From positions 1 to 64,000 of the forward strand of contig JAKAZZ010000009.1 in NCBI GenBank assembly GCA_021826315.1: a stretch of 64,000 nt of DNA, given 5' to 3'. Below the pieces are notes generated by a model. It made no database searches and was not told where the DNA came from. It saw only the letters and a program-made list of their open reading frames with translations. Position numbers and translations under genes: made by a program. Positions 62,888 through 64,000 of the stretch are shown here, in pieces. Source of the stretch: Actinomycetes bacterium (GTDB lineage Bacteria; Actinomycetota; Acidimicrobiia; Acidimicrobiales; Acidimicrobiaceae). Position 1 is the stretch's first letter; the number at the start of each line of letters is the position of its first letter.

Positions 62888-64000
62888 CTAGTATCGGCGA
62901 TGGCGCTTCAAAGCTAGGTAGACGTCAACCAACTCTTCAAAGTCGTCGAGGTCGATACCTAGGCTCTCGCGTACTTTATTTAGACGATAACGCATTGAAT
63001 TGGGGTGAATGGCCAGCCGTTTAGCTGCTTCGGTGATGTCGAGATTGCACTCTAGGTAGGCGATTAATGTTGCAACCGTGTGTTTTTCAATCTCTAGCTG
63101 TTCTACTTTGGTCTTCTGCTTTGCTGCAAGTGCTACTGGTTCGACTTGAGCCAGTAGCCAAGTGGCCATCTTGACGTCTTCAAATCGGATCAAGTGTTGC
63201 CAATTGAGATTTGATGTTTTACGGTTACTCGCCTCGAGTTCGGAGAGCGATGAAAGGGCTTCGCGGTATCCAAGAACTAGGCCATTTGGCCCATCGATTG
63301 CTCGTGAGAGACCGATAAAGGTTGCTGGATAATTTGGATCCGATTGATTTATTAGAGTTTCAATTAAAGTTTTGTCGCATTGTATAAGGGCAATTAGGCG
63401 GTCATCGTGGACGTCGTCTATCTCGATTGCGCCAGATTCTTCGGCTCGTCTTCTAAAGTCTCCCTGGTATCGCTTGATATCCTCAGAGGAAGATACTGCA
63501 ACGTATACCGGTTGCGAAAAGTCAATTCCAACTGCAATGAGTCGCTCAAGGGATCCACGACCCCCGCGAATGGAAGATGCACGCGTCGGTTTTATTGCTA
63601 ATGATTCAATGAGGAGAGCGCGCTCTAGCGCACGCTTCTCGCTCGCTCGCTCATTTCTAGTCTGAAGGGCTATCGAAAGAATGTGGCCTGCAGATCTAAT
63701 CAACGGTAGCGATAGGTGAAATCCTACCTCTCCCGGAATGGCGGTAGTTTGAACTAGCGTTAGCCACGAGGGGTCTTTATCTCCATCGAGAACGGCTAGG
63801 GCAAGCCCTGGTCCAAAGTCGGTTTCGAACTCAAAGATCTGAGTCAACGCGATAACACTTTGGCTCTCGCTTGCCCCTTTGCCTCTGTTTCCGCCTCGTG
63901 CCTTTGCATTTGCCTTTTCGGTTTCGACGTGGCGCGAAACTTCGATAAGGATCGAATTAAGAACTTCACGACGGAGGCTGTCAGATGTAAAGCCAACAGC
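62888..64000 (-). CDS. PucR-type transcriptional regulator, 5' end beyond the window
   Basis: A PucR/CdaR-like regulator. An internal TTG at 63847 gives 319 residues, but the frame stays open for all 51 codons up to base 64000 (GFTSDSLRREVLNSIL, then IEVSRHVETEKANAKARGG), so the gene is probably cut by the edge. The C-terminal helix-turn-helix is clear: VATLIAYLECNLDITEAAKR, then AIHPNSMRYRLNKVRESLGI, the PucR C-terminal domain. The middle part (GGUD/GAF-like in some family members) holds RAIDGPNGLVLGYREALSSL. The aminotransferase downstream is a likely target; the inducer is unknown. Confidence 0.88.
   Translation of the reverse strand, partial: AVGFTSDSLRREVLNSILIEVSRHVETEKANAKARGGNRGKGASESQSVIALTQIFEFETDFGPGLALAVLDGDKDPSWLTLVQTTAIPGEVGFHLSLPLIRSAGHILSIALQTRNERASEKRALERALLIESLAIKPTRASSIRGGRGSLERLIAVGIDFSQPVYVAVSSSEDIKRYQGDFRRRAEESGAIEIDDVHDDRLIALIQCDKTLIETLINQSDPNYPATFIGLSRAIDGPNGLVLGYREALSSLSELEASNRKTSNLNWQHLIRFEDVKMATWLLAQVEPVALAAKQKTKVEQLEIEKHTVATLIAYLECNLDITEAAKRLAIHPNSMRYRLNKVRESLGIDLDDFEELVDVYLALKRHRRY

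Noticed and set aside
1-64000. tRNA, rRNA, tmRNA, RNase P RNA and CRISPR arrays
   Set aside because: I looked through the gaps for T-loop-like GGTTCRANTCC stretches and for regularly spaced short repeats and found none that hold up.

Overview
The window (about 50% G+C, dense genes on both strands) looks like chromosomal DNA of an actinobacterium, most plausibly of the class Acidimicrobiia. The evidence is the order sepF, yggT, divIVA, ileS, traR/dksA-like, lspA, rluD-like at the left, a bacterial proteasome activator (Bpa) and a mycofactocin locus. Two surface proteins carry the GG(V/I)F(S/A/T)FGDA repeat, which I associate with Acidimicrobiia. The taxonomic call is an inference from gene content.

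Layout. 1-7.4 kb: division and housekeeping genes (SepF cut by the window edge, YggT, DivIVA, IleS, a DksA-like zinc-finger protein, lipoprotein signal peptidase, pseudouridine synthase). 7.5-16.1 kb: a secreted repeat/CHAP-like hydrolase, a primary-like sigma factor, a secreted LolA-like protein, an ABC-2 exporter pair and an aldehyde dehydrogenase. 17.4-24.9 kb: an alpha-glucoside-type sugar uptake locus with a LacI regulator and its palindromic operator, a binding lipoprotein, two permeases, a GH13 glucosidase and a MalK-type ATPase. 25-32.6 kb: a GNAT/acyl-CoA synthetase fusion, an Rrf2 regulator, a phosphodiesterase-like protein, Bpa, RpiB and a secreted alpha/beta hydrolase.

32.9-62.9 kb is dominated by a mycofactocin system in two blocks. 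The left block (34.2-36.6 kb, minus strand) has an ETF beta-like protein, MftE and an SDR. The right block (49.4-60.1 kb) has, in transcription order, mftA, mftB, mftC, then two FadH/OYE-type flavoenzymes, an ETF alpha-like protein, a FixC-like ETF:quinone oxidoreductase and a FixX-like ferredoxin. A second SDR on the plus strand sits inside the right block. The 42-residue mftA (59995-60123) is easily missed: it ends in IDSMCGVY, a one-residue variant of the canonical IDGMCGVY core. MftB/MftC would install the crosslink, MftE would release the C-terminal Val-Tyr unit, and the ETF/FixCX proteins offer a route from mycofactocin-linked flavoenzymes to the quinone pool (inference). No mftD, mftF or mftR is seen here.

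Between the blocks lie a queuosine-salvage-type protein, an aldo/keto reductase, a LysR regulator, a small foreign-looking island and a 1035-residue lectin/Ig-like/repeat surface protein. The island (about 41.06-43.15 kb) holds a mazEF-type module with a twin-palindrome operator and two decayed genes. It is bracketed by two copies, about 88% alike by eye, of a ~294-bp lysR-yeiH divergent promoter segment, so that each of lysR and yeiH exists once intact and once as a 5' remnant. That is the structure expected from single-crossover integration of a circular DNA or from a duplication with insertion. The window ends in a quinone-oxidoreductase-like gene, a class III aminotransferase and a PucR-type regulator cut by the right edge. 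No rRNA, tRNA, CRISPR array or intact insertion sequence was seen.
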